From NCBI GenBank assembly GCA_007258455.2, contig VDFB02000002.1:353283-417282 (forward strand): a DNA stretch of 64,000 nt, read 5' to 3'. The translations under genes and the position numbers were made by a program. Below are positions 12,342-24,221 of the stretch, piece after piece; position 1 is the stretch's first letter; each line of letters begins with the position of its first letter. The notes beneath the pieces were generated by a model. It was not told the origin of the DNA, did not search any database, and saw only the letters and a list, made by a program, of their open reading frames with translations. This DNA is from Sequoia sempervirens (lineage: Eukaryota > Streptophyta > Pinopsida > Cupressales > Cupressaceae).

Positions 12342-13003
12342 AAGGATGTCAAAATTGAAAGAGAGTCAAAGGTACCTCATATGATTGAGCATGGTCTGAT
12401 TGAGAATATGACATGTTTTATTGACAGTGGTATAGATGAATTTAGGGTTGAGGAATTCCCTAGCAGTTGTGATAAACCTATTGCCTTGATTGATACTGAA
12501 ATAAAATAATTGTCAGAATTTAATGATTTGTGGATTATATATTTTGATGGTGCATGTTCAAAAGAAGGGTCTGGTGCAGGTGTTTTGTTACAGTCACCAA
12601 GTGGAAATACATTCAAATTCTCTTTCACTCTATTATTTGAATGCACAAATAATGCAGCAAAGTATGAAGCCTTGTTAATAGGGTTGAGATTGGATGAGAA
12701 ACATGGTATCAAAAATCTCAAAGCAATTAGGGATTATGAACTTGTGGTCTCTCAAGGTAGATCCAAATATGTATCAAAGAACAAGAGGTTAAAATAGTAT
12801 AGGAATGTTTTTTGGAATGAACTAGAGAGATTTGATGCATTTCGTATAGGGTGGATGGAGAGAGGTCAAAACAAAGTGGCAGATTTATTAGCTAACATTG
12901 CATTAAAACCAGATGATATGACTTATGCTGGAATTTCAAAGGTTGAGGTGCAAACTAGACCATTTGTCCCTGATAATATAAAAAAAATGGAATTTTTTTT
13001 ATA
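12342..13003 (+). pseudogene. B archaeal-type RNase H placed before reverse transcriptase
   Basis: The stretch includes an IYFDGACSKEGSGAG segment (first catalytic Asp near 12546), a TNNAAKYEALLIGL segment near 12648, a RDYELVVSQ segment near 12729 and an ADLLANIAL segment near 12880. This is the order of the plant-type (archaeal-like) RNase H acquired by Tat elements. Three catalytic Asp are present, but the Glu expected in the NN..EYEA motif is Lys here (codon near 12660), so the copy looks dead. A TAA at 12507 and a TAG near 12795 interrupt it. It lies directly between protease and reverse transcriptase; in the better-known Ogre and Retand groups this domain comes after the native RNase H. 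Confidence 0.8.
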
Positions 13004-13026
13004 ATGATGAAGATATATTAAATTTT

Positions 13027-14160
13027 TTGAATTGTGTGGGAGAGTATGAAAATCAAGAAATTGACTTCAGAGCTTTTGTTGAAAATATTGATGGTAAGGA
13101 TACTGTATTCGAAAATGAAGTCATTCAGTTAAAGACAAACACAATTCCCAAGGGTCTAGTTGTATTAGAAAGAGTGTTTGACAATCAAGACAAGACAAAG
13201 GCTAATCATATTATTTCCCATCCTGATGACCTAGAAGAGATAAATCTTGAAACAGAGGCATCCCCAAAGAAAGTGTATATTGGAAAGAAAAAGTCACCAA
13301 AGGTGAGAAAGATGTTAATTGATTTATTGAGGAAGTTTAGGCATGTGTTTGCATGGTCTTATGATGACCTTAAGGCATATAGGGAGGATCTTTTTCAACA
13401 TGATATTCCTTTATGTGATGATGCTAAGTCATTCAAACAAAAGCAAAGGCCTATTAATCCCACTTTGGCCCCCAAAATACAAGAAGAATTAATGAAACTA
13501 AGGGATGTAGGGATCATCAAGCCAATCAGACATTCATCTTGGGTATCAAATTTGGTACCAGTAAGAAAGAAGAATGGAGACATCAGGTTATGTGTAGATT
13601 TCAAGAATCTGAATGTCTTCATTAAAAGACAATTATTCATTACCTAATATGGAAGCTATGTTGCAACGAGTGACAGGTTGTGAGTTAATGTCTATGATGG
13701 ATGGTTTCTCTGGATATAATCAGCTCATGGTCAAAGATTCTAAGAAATTTAAGAAAGCTTTCACTACACCATGGGGAACATATATTTATGTAAGAATGCC
13801 ATTTGGTCTAACAAATGCAGGGGCTACTTTTCAAAGAGCCATGGATGTGGCATTTTCAGATTTCATTAATTTATGTTTGGTAATTTATTAGGATGATCTG
13901 ACAGCATATTCTAAGAGGGAAGAGGATCATTGTGAGCATCTAGAGAAGGTATTCATTAGAGCCTTGGGGTATGGCATTTCTTTGAATCCAAATAAATGTA
14001 TGTTTGGAGTACTAGAAGGAAAACTATTGGGACATATAGTTTCCAAGAATGGAGTAAAAATTGATCGAGATAGAGTTATTGCAATTTATAAAGTGCCACA
14101 ACCCCGAACTGTCAAAGGAATCCAATCTTTATTTGGGAAAATAAATTTCTTGAGGAGGTT
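13027..14160 (+). pseudogene. B reverse transcriptase
   Basis: The N-terminal linker leads into Tat-type RT: a KQRPINPTLAPKIQEEL-like segment near 13443, IRLCVDFKNLN near 13580, a one-base frameshift near 13630, then DGFSGYNQ near 13701 and MPFGLTNAGATFQRAM near 13797. The catalytic YxDD is present as Y-stop-D-D, with TAG at 13889-13891 replacing the x residue (normally Leu). The thumb region contains SLNPNKCMFGV near 13980 and LGHIVSKNGV near 14030. Domain order and length match a normal RT. The frameshift and the stop in the active site make it non-functional. Confidence 0.87.
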
Positions 14161-14720
14161 TTTGACGAATTTTGTTGAGATAGTTCACCATATTTCCAAA
14201 ATGCTCAAGGAAGGAGCCAAGGTTGAATGGGATGAGGAACCTGTGCAGGCCTTCCAGGACATTAAGCAAGAAATAAAGGAGGCTCCTATGTTAAGAACCC
14301 CTAATTTTTCCAAACCTTTACAGATTTTCTCATTTGCTTATTTCCACACAATTGTAGTTGTGTTGTTACAATAGAATGCAAAAGGTTTTGAACAGCCTAT
14401 AGCCTTTTTCAGTAAATCATTACATGCTACAGAAATTAAGTATGATATAAATGAAAAATAGGCATATGCACTGGTAAAAGTGGTGAAGGATTTTAGACCT
14501 TATTTGATGGGAGCTATTGTAATTGCTTATGTGCCTAGTGCTAGTGTTAAGGACATTTTCACACAACAAGAGGTGTCTAGGAGAAGGTGCCGATGGATAA
14601 ATAGGATTCAGGAATTCAATATTGAGGTTCAGATTACTAAATTGGTAAGAGGACATGGATTGGCCAAACTCATGGCCCAAAATAATCTAGAAGCAAATCA
14701 GATAAATCTGCTAGAAGAGG
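14161..14720 (+). pseudogene. B native gypsy RNase H (degenerate)
   Basis: This follows the RT thumb directly. Segments FSFAYFHTIVVVLLQ (near 14327), QPIAFFSKSLHATEIKYDI (near 14393) and AYALVKVVKDFRPYLMG (near 14463) align with the native RNase H of Tat elements. The first catalytic Asp of a normal gypsy RNase H is absent (Ala in the FSFA motif). That loss is a known feature of Tat elements, whose extra archaeal-type RNase H is thought to have taken over the job. Two TAG/TAA stops near 14372 and 14458 add further decay. Confidence 0.75.
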
Positions 14721-14739
14721 AGAATAGATCGCATCTATG

Positions 14740-15991
14740 CGATATGGGGCATTCACAATGGTATAGAGATGTGATATATTACTTGCAAAAAATGAAATGT
14801 CCTGATAATTTGAGTGAAAATGAGAAAAGGACATTGAAATTAAATGCTATCAAGTATGTTATTGTAGATGGAAGGCTCTAGTGGAGAAGTGGAGAGGGTG
14901 TCATTCTAATGTGTGTTGATCAAGATCAAGCAAAAGAACTTCTGAGTGGAATGCACAGTGGAGTTTGTGGAGGACATTATATGGCTAAAAAAATTGCACA
15001 TAAGATAATGAGGGCTAGATTTTAGTGGCCTTTATTTTTTAAGGATGGACACCAAGTAGTGAGGACATGTGATGCTTGTCAACGTTTCTCTGGTAAGTTA
15101 AATTTTTCTGGCAACTTTCCTTTAAAACCAGTTATAGTACAAGCCCCATTCCAACAAAGGGGTATTGATTTTGTAGGAGAGGTAGCATGTAAATCTAGTG
15201 AAGGTCATTTCTGGATATTGATGGCCAATGATTATTTCACCAAGTGGGTGGAAGAAATTCCAACAAAGAAATCCACTAGTAAAGTCGTAATTGATTTCTT
15301 GATGAGCAATATATTGACTAGATTTGGATGTCCAGAAAGGATTGTGTCAAAAAATGCAATGTGCTTTAGATCTAAAGAATACATAGAATTTTTTGAAAAG
15401 CATGGCATCCAGATTCCTTATTCATTAGCATACCACCCACAGGGGAATGGACAAGCAAAATCAAGCAATAAAAGCTTGATGAAGATTATTAAAAGAATCC
15501 TAGATCAAAATAAAAGGGCTTGGGATTCTAAGCTAAGATTAATAGTTTGGGAAGATAGGGTAACTGTGAAGAAAGAAATAGATTGTGCCCCATTCGACTT
15601 GGTTTATGGGATAAATGCCAAGTTACCCCAAAACAACTTAATGGAAATGTATAAGTTTGTCCAAATATATGATAATGGAATAGATGATGAAATGAAATTT
15701 AGAGTGGAAGCTCTTATAGAATTGGATGAAGCCAGGAGGGAGGCACAAAAGAAAAATGCTAAGTTGCAGTTGCAAGTAAAGAACTTATATGACAAGAGAG
15801 CAACCATAAGGAGTTTCAAAAATGGAGATCTGGTCTTAATGTGGAATGCCAGCCTGGAAGATAAAGGGGAAAATGGGAAATTTGATGCAATTTGGTTAGG
15901 ACCATTCCTAATTAATGATAAGTGGGGTGAAGATTCATACTTCTTTCAAGAGATGATAGGAGATATTCTTGAATTGCTAGTTCATGGATAG
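14740..15991 (+). pseudogene. B integrase
   Basis: Zinc-binding HHCC elements are visible: GGHYMAKKIAHKI near 14967 and CDACQRF near 15068. The catalytic core follows: GIDFVGEV (first Asp near 15165), then VSKNAMCF near 15345 where the second Asp is expected but Lys is found, then GNGQAKSSNKSL near 15445 where the catalytic Glu is Lys. Two of the three DDE residues are therefore lost, both as acid-to-Lys changes. The C-terminal part has an FKNGDLVLMWN segment near 15815, as in other gypsy integrases, and no chromodomain, as expected for Tat. Integrase would join cDNA ends to target DNA; this one could not. Confidence 0.85.
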
Positions 15992-16198
15992 TTCTTGAAG
16001 TTATACTTTACTTCAAGTTTTATTTTCCATGTACGGTAGTTTAAGTTTGTATATTTTGTATATGTCTTGTATATAGGTAAGGTTGTTTTGTCCGAAAAAT
16101 TCCTTTTTGGTCGTCTCTACCTCTCAGTCTATTATTCCTGAGATTCTGGATTCTCACTTCATTCATGTGGAATGAACGTCCCCAACTAGAGCCATTGC
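15992..16198 (+). other. B 3' untranslated tail before the 3' LTR
   Basis: About 200 bases lie between the integrase stop and the start of the 3' LTR. No convincing polypurine tract is visible directly before 16199, which is odd for an LTR element. Either it has decayed, or the LTR start is a few bases off, or the plus-strand primer is unconventional. Nothing else is seen here. Confidence 0.5.
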
Positions 16199-17628
16199 TA
16201 GAGCTTTCAAATTTTTCTCCTTGTTTGTCACTCATGACCTCCCTTATGTCGCTAGTCTTTCTTGGTGTTGAAAATTTTGAAGGGCTAGGGTTTTAGCCTT
16301 GTCTTCATCTTAAACCCTAGTGTTTTTTTCTGCCCTGGTTGAGGTTCTATTTGGACATTACCTTTTTGAAGGGTCTTAAAATGACTTGTGCCCCATTGTT
16401 TTGTCTAGACGTTGGCCCCTTCAGTTTCTAATTTTTGTGTCCTTCCGTAGGTTTTTATTTTTTCCTAAGTCTAGGCTGACCCCATCCTTTGTTATTTTAA
16501 AACAACTTATGTCATTGTTTGTTGTCCACCTTGTGGTGTCCCCTTTCCTTTTAATAAGTGTTTTATTTTGTAGAAGGTTGAACTTAGCGCTACCATTGAT
16601 CCATTTGCTGCAGATATCAACGACGCTCGCTATCCCACGATCAAGATTGAAGGGATCGCAATATCACTGGCGGGTACCATGTGCCCTTCCTAAAGGATGA
16701 AATCTATGCAACCATTGATTTTATGACTCTTCAAGATCGACGTTCCCTACCATCCTATGATCAAGGATTCTAGGATTGCAATATCATGGGCAACTGCCAC
16801 GTATCTCATCCAATGAAGCCTAAGGAGTGAAGAAAGCATTTGTTTGTTTTAAATGTATTAAGGGGCGGATTACTAATGTGCTTGTGAGATGCACGTGTTC
16901 TATTTCAATGGGGATGCTATGATTTTAAGGGAAAAGCTACTCAACAGTTAAAAGAAAGCATGATGACCATTTTTGAAGGAGCAGGATTTCTGATAAGAAA
17001 GATCAACTATGCCCGCCATCCCGCGATGGTAAATTGAATTATTGTGATATCGCGGGCAACTTCCATGTCACATTCCTTCACAATGTATGACATGGTGGGC
17101 CCCTTATTGCCATGTTGGGGATTATGTCAGCCTATTTTGAAGACGGTCATCGATGATTTGATCAAACTGGAGGATCAATGACTCAAATTTAAATATGTAT
17201 CAAATATGCTTGGAGTCGTTCATGCAGCGCATGAGTGAGCTTTAATGGTGGATGAGACATCTACTGGAAAGATTTGATTGACATAAAATAAATTTACTTG
17301 TCTCATTTGTATCACAAGGAATCCAAGTTTTTCGTGAAAACAGTTTCAGAGCCAAAAGTAAAATTGCGAGCAGCTGTAGCCAGAAATTGAAGTTTGTGCA
17401 AAAAAATCCATGAGTTTATTTTCTTTGTTTCCCAGTCATTCTGCACCTAAATTTGGGAAGGGGGGCTCTGTTATGCTTTTCACTGAGCTCATTAAAATAT
17501 TTTGTTAGGGCTATAGTTTAATCATAAATTATGAGGAATTGCGGTATTTTTATTTTGTAATTTTCTATCTTTGCTTAGTCATAGCCACTTGAAGTGTAAC
17601 ATTGTAGTGAAGCCCTGGTTTATCTAAA

Positions 17629-20600
17629 ATGGCACCACCCAAGTAACACTCTAGCCACATTGATTATTTGAAAAGAAACTTATACGATGATTTCCTAGAT
17701 CAATTTCCATTATGAACAAATGACAAAAGGAAGGGTGTAGTATTGATGCGAGGGAAAATCCTAGGGAAGGGGTTGGTGTGTAACAATTCCAACATTGTTG
17801 GTGCTAGGGTTCCACTCACCAGCTTAGAGATGTTTAGATTATGGTATGGACAGAGGAATTTGCCTCAACCTTTCTCAAATGGATGGATGTACGATATGGG
17901 AAAGCTGGTTGTACCAAATGTGTTCCTTGATGTGGATTTACTTAGGGAAATAGCCAAAAGATATGACCCTATCACATGGGTAATCAAAGATAATGATGGA
18001 GGGGTTCTATTAGAAATTAACAGAGATGTTATCCAACATAATTTTGATTTGAGTGAGCCAATTGATGATTTGGTTCCGATTAATCTTAAGGAAATGAAGC
18101 AGGAGTATGCAAAACTAAAATATCTTTTTAGGGTTAAGCTACTTCCACCCCATCTGGTTAAGGTAGGAGGTTCACAATTTCATATCAGCCCTAGTGACTA
18201 GGAACCCTTCAGATTGATTTTTTTTTGCAAAGCCTTTCCTGGCTACTTTCTATTCACTATGTTAGATTTTGGGTTTTAGTCCTGGTGTAGTAATGCCAAT
18301 TGCATACATGTTCATGGGGGTGCAAATACAACACCCTAACTTCTCTGTAACATATGACTTTGCTTCTTTTTTGGAAAAGAGGATAGATGAAGGGTTGTCG
18401 AAGCTACAAAAAGGTGATACTAGTACTCAATTCTTTTGCTATTCCATGTTGATGCATATGTTCCTATTTAAGAATGTTGATTTGTTTGCTGAGAAGATTA
18501 ACTTAAGGAAATCAGTTAATCGAGAAAGATTCTGAGTACAGATATGGGATGCAGATTTGTCCTATAATAAGGAAAGCACCATTTATGTGTAATTTGATAA
18601 TTGTTTTGCTTCAATATTAAGGGCTAGATTGATGGTAAATGTACCTAGGATCCCTGAGGAAGTGCATGATTTCCTTAGGCCAAAGGAGAGGAAACCATAA
18701 TTGAGGGTTTTACTTAATTGGGGTGACATTATCCCATATCCACTCAGCACTGTCCTGAGAATATATGGATTTCAAGGAACCCCTCACATACTGCCATACA
18801 ATGTGCCACCAAGACTAGGGTTTGCAGAAGTTATGTGGAAAATGAGGTGTATTCATGAAGATAACCTTACTGGAAAGGGAAAGGGAACATTATTCCCTGA
18901 TTATACAGTAGTATCTAACTTTACGTTTTCAAAGGGAGGCTAGACACATTTTGATAAATTCTTTGTTGATTACCATTTGAGATTTGGTCCAAGGCGACAA
19001 CATGATCCTAAAGGTTTCTTTGCTCTTTTTAGACAAAGAATAAAAGAAGGAAAATTTGCACATGAGTTCAATTTCCCTGTGGACCTAATCAGAAATGAAT
19101 TTGATTTAGATAAGTAGGAATTGAATAAGGAGAAATGGATAACTTATAGTAAGCTATTGGATATTGTGTATGAAATGGATCTGAAGTATGATCCATTGAT
19201 GGAATTCACTCCATACCACAAGAAAATTGATTTTCTAATGAAGAATTTCAAGGAGATTATGGACAACTTGACAACCAGAAAGGTAAATTTAAGGCTAAGT
19301 TTGGGTATGCAAGGACAAAGTGATACACCAATTGAAACAACATCAGTATATCAGCCTACAGAAAGGCAAACCATCTATAGGAGGAAAAGGGATACTAGTA
19401 GTGATGAGGAAGAAGTAGATAGAAAGGGGAAGAAAATAATGGAGGTGCCTCCACAACTAGGTCCAAAATTCAAAGTACCCATGGCTGTCAAAATCATTGA
19501 ATTAAAATCTTCACCAAAGCACAGTCCCCCATCACCACCATCTAAGCTAGGCCCTAAGAGGAAAAAAACTAATTACCCACCTAAGGATTTGATAGATGAA
19601 ATTATTGTTACTGATCAAGACATGTAGGTTTGTATGCTTTCCCCTCCTAGGTTAGCTAAATTGGTTCTATCTAATTTGGATATGAAGGGTAAGAGTGTGC
19701 AGGATGCAAGAATGGAGGCTTGCAAGGAGTTCTTAGATGACAATGCATTTGTAAAGAATTTTGTATTCTCGAAATTGGCATGGAGGATGAAATTTGAGGA
19801 ATATCAAAATAAATGCAAGGAGAGAAGAGAAGTAAGGCCTAATAGGTCAGATCAGGAGAATGATGAAGAAGTAAAAGATAAACTAATAGAAGAGTTCAAA
19901 AACATCACTCCTAAAGAAGGAAGATAACTAGTGAGTCAGGCTGGTGTTTTGATTTTGCATGAATGGGACATCGCAGATGTAGTGGCTTTCAGTGCCATTA
20001 TGAAGTCAAAGAATCCTTTTAGGATTCTGAAGAAGAAGTTAAGGCAGCATTGGAAAACTTTGACTTCAGTGAAGAATATGAGACCTTGGCAATTTGGGCA
20101 TTGGCTCCAAAGGGAAGAAAGCCAGACATTGCTGATATTAATCCAAATTTCAAAGGAGGATTAATAATAAAGAGGGCTTCAGAGACTTCAACCATTGAAG
20201 CCATTGATTTAAATGTGAATGTGGCCAAGTTGGCCCAAAAGACTGCTGGAAGGGAGGAGGTTGAAAGAAAGAGCCTAATGGAGAAGTATAACATTTTAAT
20301 TCAAGAATATAGTAAAATGCAACATAGGAATGTTGAGCTGCAAAATGAAGTAGAAAGGTTCATTTATAGATATATTGGGGAAACATCCAATGCTCCAAGA
20401 ACCAAGACATTACCTCCCACAGCAGTATCAATGCCTCCTACTTCTCCAAATGTTTCTACACCAGGGTCTCCCATTCAAAATCCTGCTCTCACCCCTCCTC
20501 TAGAAAAAATTAATGAAAAAACAAAGTGCTCTATTGATCCAACAAAGAGGCAGCTCATACAAAAAAATGATGAATTACAGACATCATTAAGGGTAAAAGA

Positions 20601-21341
20601 GGAGGGTTTTCTTTCAAAAGAAAAAGAAATTGTTTCTACTGTTTTGGAGCATTTAAATGAAAGGGTAGATAATAAATTTTCCTATATACATTTTTTGTAT
20701 TCTTTGCTATTTGAAGCAATAAAGAATATTGATAGGGATCAGGGAGTAGTGATTCCAATAATTGAAAATTGGATCCCTAGGGCCAATGATCTAGATATTA
20801 TCAATAAAGCCTCAAGGTTTGATGTAAATAATGGGCCCCACTCATTGAAGCCTACTTATACGTTAGTAAAATCATTGCAAGGTTTTCAGACCTTACGAGA
20901 TGATCTAAGTAAAAAGATTAGTGAATTGGTAAAGAAATTCAATGATTGGGGTAACACATTGTTACCTGATATAACTGATGAGCAAGGGGAAATTAGAACA
21001 CTCCAACAATGGTAGGATCAAGCAAGTAAGGTCATAAATAATCAAATTAAAGTAATTTGTGATGACTCAGATTATGATTTGTTGGTGAATTGTATGGATA
21101 AGATTATTGGTACTGGCTCATTTTTGGAGTCTTTTGAAAGAGATGCTAATCAAATAGCAATAAAGTATATGCCTTATAGTACAAAGGTAAGTGAGGTGAT
21201 TAATTTTGACTAGCCAACTGACAAAGAATACCAAAGGTGGGTGGCTAAGTATTTGAATGATGATGAGTAAAAAGAGTGGGTTACTGACAGGTGGCAAATC
21301 AAATGTTGCATTTACAACAATTCCATTTTTGTGTTGATGAT
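17629..21341 (+). pseudogene. Decayed long ORF of unknown function in B 3' LTR
   Basis: This is the second copy of the frame seen at 3706-7496, starting at ATG 17629. Clean parts are 152 codons (17743-18201), 168 codons (19121-19627) and 321 codons (20050-21015). A run of nine T near 18220, against eight in the other LTR, causes a frameshift, and another occurs near 20030. Some stops are shared with the 5' LTR, such as a TAG near 19625 matching 5701. Those either predate this insertion or mark a real ORF boundary. Others are private, such as CAA to TAG near 18199, and arose after insertion. The Thr/Pro-rich and coiled-coil-like parts are as in the other copy. The function is unknown. Confidence 0.6.
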
Positions 21342-21418
21342 TTTTTGTTATTGCATCAACCTTCCTCTGCCGGCATGATGAATGAGAAGAGAATATGCTC
21401 TAGGATGATTGTTTTTGT

Positions 21419-21842
21419 TGTTGGTGTAATTACATGTCTTGTACCTTGTCCTAGGTCATAATTACACCTTAGTTAAGTTTACTTAGGGACCACATAGGAG
21501 GTTGTTGGAGAATTTCCACTTTTGGTGGACTTGACATGTCATTACCTCATCATTTCCACCTTTTGTGGACACATCATGTGATTATATCTCCACCTTTTGT
21601 AGAGTGATAGGTTTTCCTAGTTGTCTCATGTCATAACATTTTGACACTTGTCATAATCTTATGCCCTTCTATGTTCTCACCTTGGCTATATAACCAAGGG
21701 GTCTCTCTCATTGTAATCAATCATAATCATATCATATCAATGACATTGAATACAATTTATTCTTGTCATAATCTCACTCTCTTTTCTTGTGCTTTCCATT
21801 TGGTCCATAGATCTTGGGTGGCAGCCATAGCCAATTCTAACA
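21419..21842 (+). repeat. C 5' LTR
   Basis: The 424 bp match 25669-26092 with no length difference. The front part holds three diverged direct repeats (21516-21528, 21556-21568, 21590-21602) of a CCACCTTTTGTGG-like unit, the first two of which are near-palindromes. The TATA region and a TC-rich tract follow. Confidence 0.92.
21680..21699 (+). promoter_or_regulatory. C LTR core promoter: TATATAA within a CCTTGG/CCAAGG palindrome
   Basis: TATATAA at 21687-21693 is bracketed by CCTTGG (21680-21685) and CCAAGG (21694-21699). The same arrangement is in the 3' LTR at 25930-25949. A TATA box at this place in a copia LTR normally marks the U3/R boundary, about 30 bases before the RNA start. The bracketing inverted repeat is unusual. 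Confidence 0.65.
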
Positions 21843-21854
21843 TGGTATCAGAGC
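21843..21854 (+). promoter_or_regulatory. C primer-binding site (initiator Met tRNA)
   Basis: TGGTATCAGAGC starts directly after the LTR end at 21842. It is the standard plant primer site complementary to the 3' end of initiator methionine tRNA. Confidence 0.9.
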
Positions 21855-23309
21855 TAGTTTGGTGCCATTGGAGAGTCCTTTTTTGAAGAGAGATTCTAGA
21901 TTTGAGGAGGTTCCATTCATGGCTACTTGTTGCAGGTTCATATCCGAGCTTGCTGGTGCAAATATGAGCTCACCATTGTGTCCAGAAGGTTTGAGATAGT
22001 TGATTTTGCCTTTTGTTTCATCCAAATCAGACATACGAGGCCAAATCTATGAGGGTTTGAAGCTGAAGTGTGGTTGCCAGATCCAAAAGGTAGCTACAAT
22101 TTTGGAGCATTTTGGGTCAAATCTGACCTTGCCATCACGTCCAGAAGGGCCAAAAACCCTAAGATCGATTGTCAATTCATCCGATTTGGAGCAAGTCATC
22201 TGGGGAAGCAAAATTTTCTTACCCGAAAGCCGTACAACCCCCAGGTCGCCATCATTGTCGACAGTACGATTTTTTCAAAAAAAAAATTTAATCCCGTTGA
22301 AATATTTTTTGAAATTTTTTAGAAAAAAAAAAAATCAGATTAAATTTTTTTTGAAAAAGTTGTATCAAAAAATAAAAAAATAAAAAAATAAAAAAAATTT
22401 AAGTCTGCAGCAGTACACAGATTGGTACCGTTGCAGGGTACCCGTAGGCCCCTCTGCACAGGCCACGTGGCCACACGACAGTGGACTATGCAAGCCCCCG
22501 ACCCCCACACAACTCCGGCGACCGACACACATAGTGGCGGGTCAACATCAAAACATCGGCGAGCAGTTTGGCAAAAATTCTGACCGGCGACAAGAATATT
22601 CCGTTTGGATTCCAGTACCAGCAGCCAGGAGAATATTCCAGTAAAAAAAAGGCATATTCCGTTAGAAATCCACTCAGTAGAATGACGACGACAGTGACGG
22701 CTAAACAACCGTCAAATTTAACTTCATGGTTTGTGGACATCAGCAATACGTTAGCAGTGCTGTGAAAATTTTTTGCCCCTCTCTATTTGAGTTTTCATTT
22801 TTGCAGTTCAACTTTGAAGCTTCATATCTTGCTCATTTTAAGTCCTTTTTTCGAACAATTTTTTTTTATTTGGGCTAGAATTTCATGCTCTACACACTGG
22901 TGCAATCATTGTTTTGGTTTTGGTGACTGGTTTTACCATAATTTTCAGATTCTCATAGGTGTTGCTGCTTCATCCTCATTTTGGGAACTTCGGGAGCTCA
23001 TATCTTGCTCCTACGGTAACATTTTTGAGTGCAGTTTTTTTTGAAAGTGTGATTTTTCATGTAATTCTCAGTGGTATGATCAGGTTGATCTCATTTTATA
23101 CCAAAAATTGTACTTGAGACTATGGCCTATTTTGGCATTTGTAAGCACTAAGATCAAGTCTAGCTTGCTGTTTTTGGCATCTAACAACTGTAAACGCACT
23201 AAATATAAAGTGCCAAATAAGATATTACTTGGGGGGTTTCTTGATTGAGTGATTTGGGGGGGTCTCTTGGTGCATTGCTTTGATCTGTTTGCTTTGCTCT
23301 TTCATTTTC
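21855..23309 (+). other. C long untranslated leader
   Basis: About 1.45 kb lie between the primer site and the gag start. The leader has a GC-richer part near 22430-22560 and an A-rich tract near 22321-22397 that includes a TAAAAAA-type tandem run. No coding frame with recognisable content is present. A long leader may hold packaging and dimerisation signals, but nothing specific can be pointed to. Confidence 0.5.
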
Positions 23310-24221
23310 ATGGATCATTCTAAGGTTCCTTTGCTGACATCATATAATTATTCAACATGGCATCAAAATGCATGGAATATTCTAATGACAGAAGGTCGCT
23401 CTCTATATGTTGAAAATAAGGTACCTGAACCTATTGATGATGAGAAAAAGTTAAAATGGATGATCAAACATGCCAAAGCTCTTAGGTGTCTTCGTAGACT
23501 AGTTTCTCAAGATTTGTTGTTTCAGATTGGATCATGTAAAAATTCTCATGAAGCTTGGGAAAAATTGAAAACATTGTATGGTACAAAAGATGAAGTAAGA
23601 GGCTATCAAATTGATAATGATTTGATGAATCTTGATCCTAAGAACTTTGACAACATCCAAGACTACATCACTAAGGTTAATGATCTAAAAGAGCAATCTA
23701 AAGCATGTGGCATTGATAAGAAGGACATCCAGTTGGTGTACAATACAATGAAAAAACTTGGTCCTAATTATGCGTCTTTTGTTTCTAGCTTTCATACTCA
23801 TAGATTGAATATGGGGTCTACATACACTACACCTTCATTTGCATCATTTTCTAAAATGTTGATACATGAGCAGCAAAAGCTTATCTCAATGGGTCTCATC
23901 AAGACTTCTAAATCTTAGGCATTGTTGGTTAATCAGGTGAAAGAATTAGAATCGGATAAGAAACAAAAGAAAGCAAAGAATAATCAGCATTCAGATCAAG
24001 TAAATCCACATTCAGATCAATCAAAGAAAAAATTTTCTTCAAAAGGAGAATCATCAAAGAAGGAGAGACCTTTTTGTGCATATTGCAAGAAGGATGGACA
24101 TGAAGAACACTATTGTTATAAGAAGGATATTGATGAGTTGAAGAATCTTCTTAAAAAGAATCACATTGATTTTCCTTCTAGAATTTCTGAATCATCTTCT
24201 TCTCCTTCTACTTCAAAATAG
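23310..24221 (+). pseudogene. C gag
   Basis: The frame starts at ATG 23310. The product has the copia gag pattern: an N-terminal YNYSTWHQNAWNIL-like segment, an AWEKLKTLYG-like segment near 23553, and a C-terminal basic region. It ends in a CCHC knuckle near 24075-24116, spaced CX2CX4HX4C, with all four ligands present, the only fully intact knuckle in this window. One in-frame TAG at 23916-23918 sits where Gln would be expected, and another TAG at 24219-24221 ends this open part, again before a likely continuation. The frame is otherwise intact from 23310 to 24944. A live copy would make particle protein. Confidence 0.85.

Noticed and set aside
22068..22765. Several overlapping frames of 60-127 codons in the leader of C
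   Set aside because: They overlap on both strands, contain an A-rich low-complexity tract and have no domain; the position is the untranslated leader of C.
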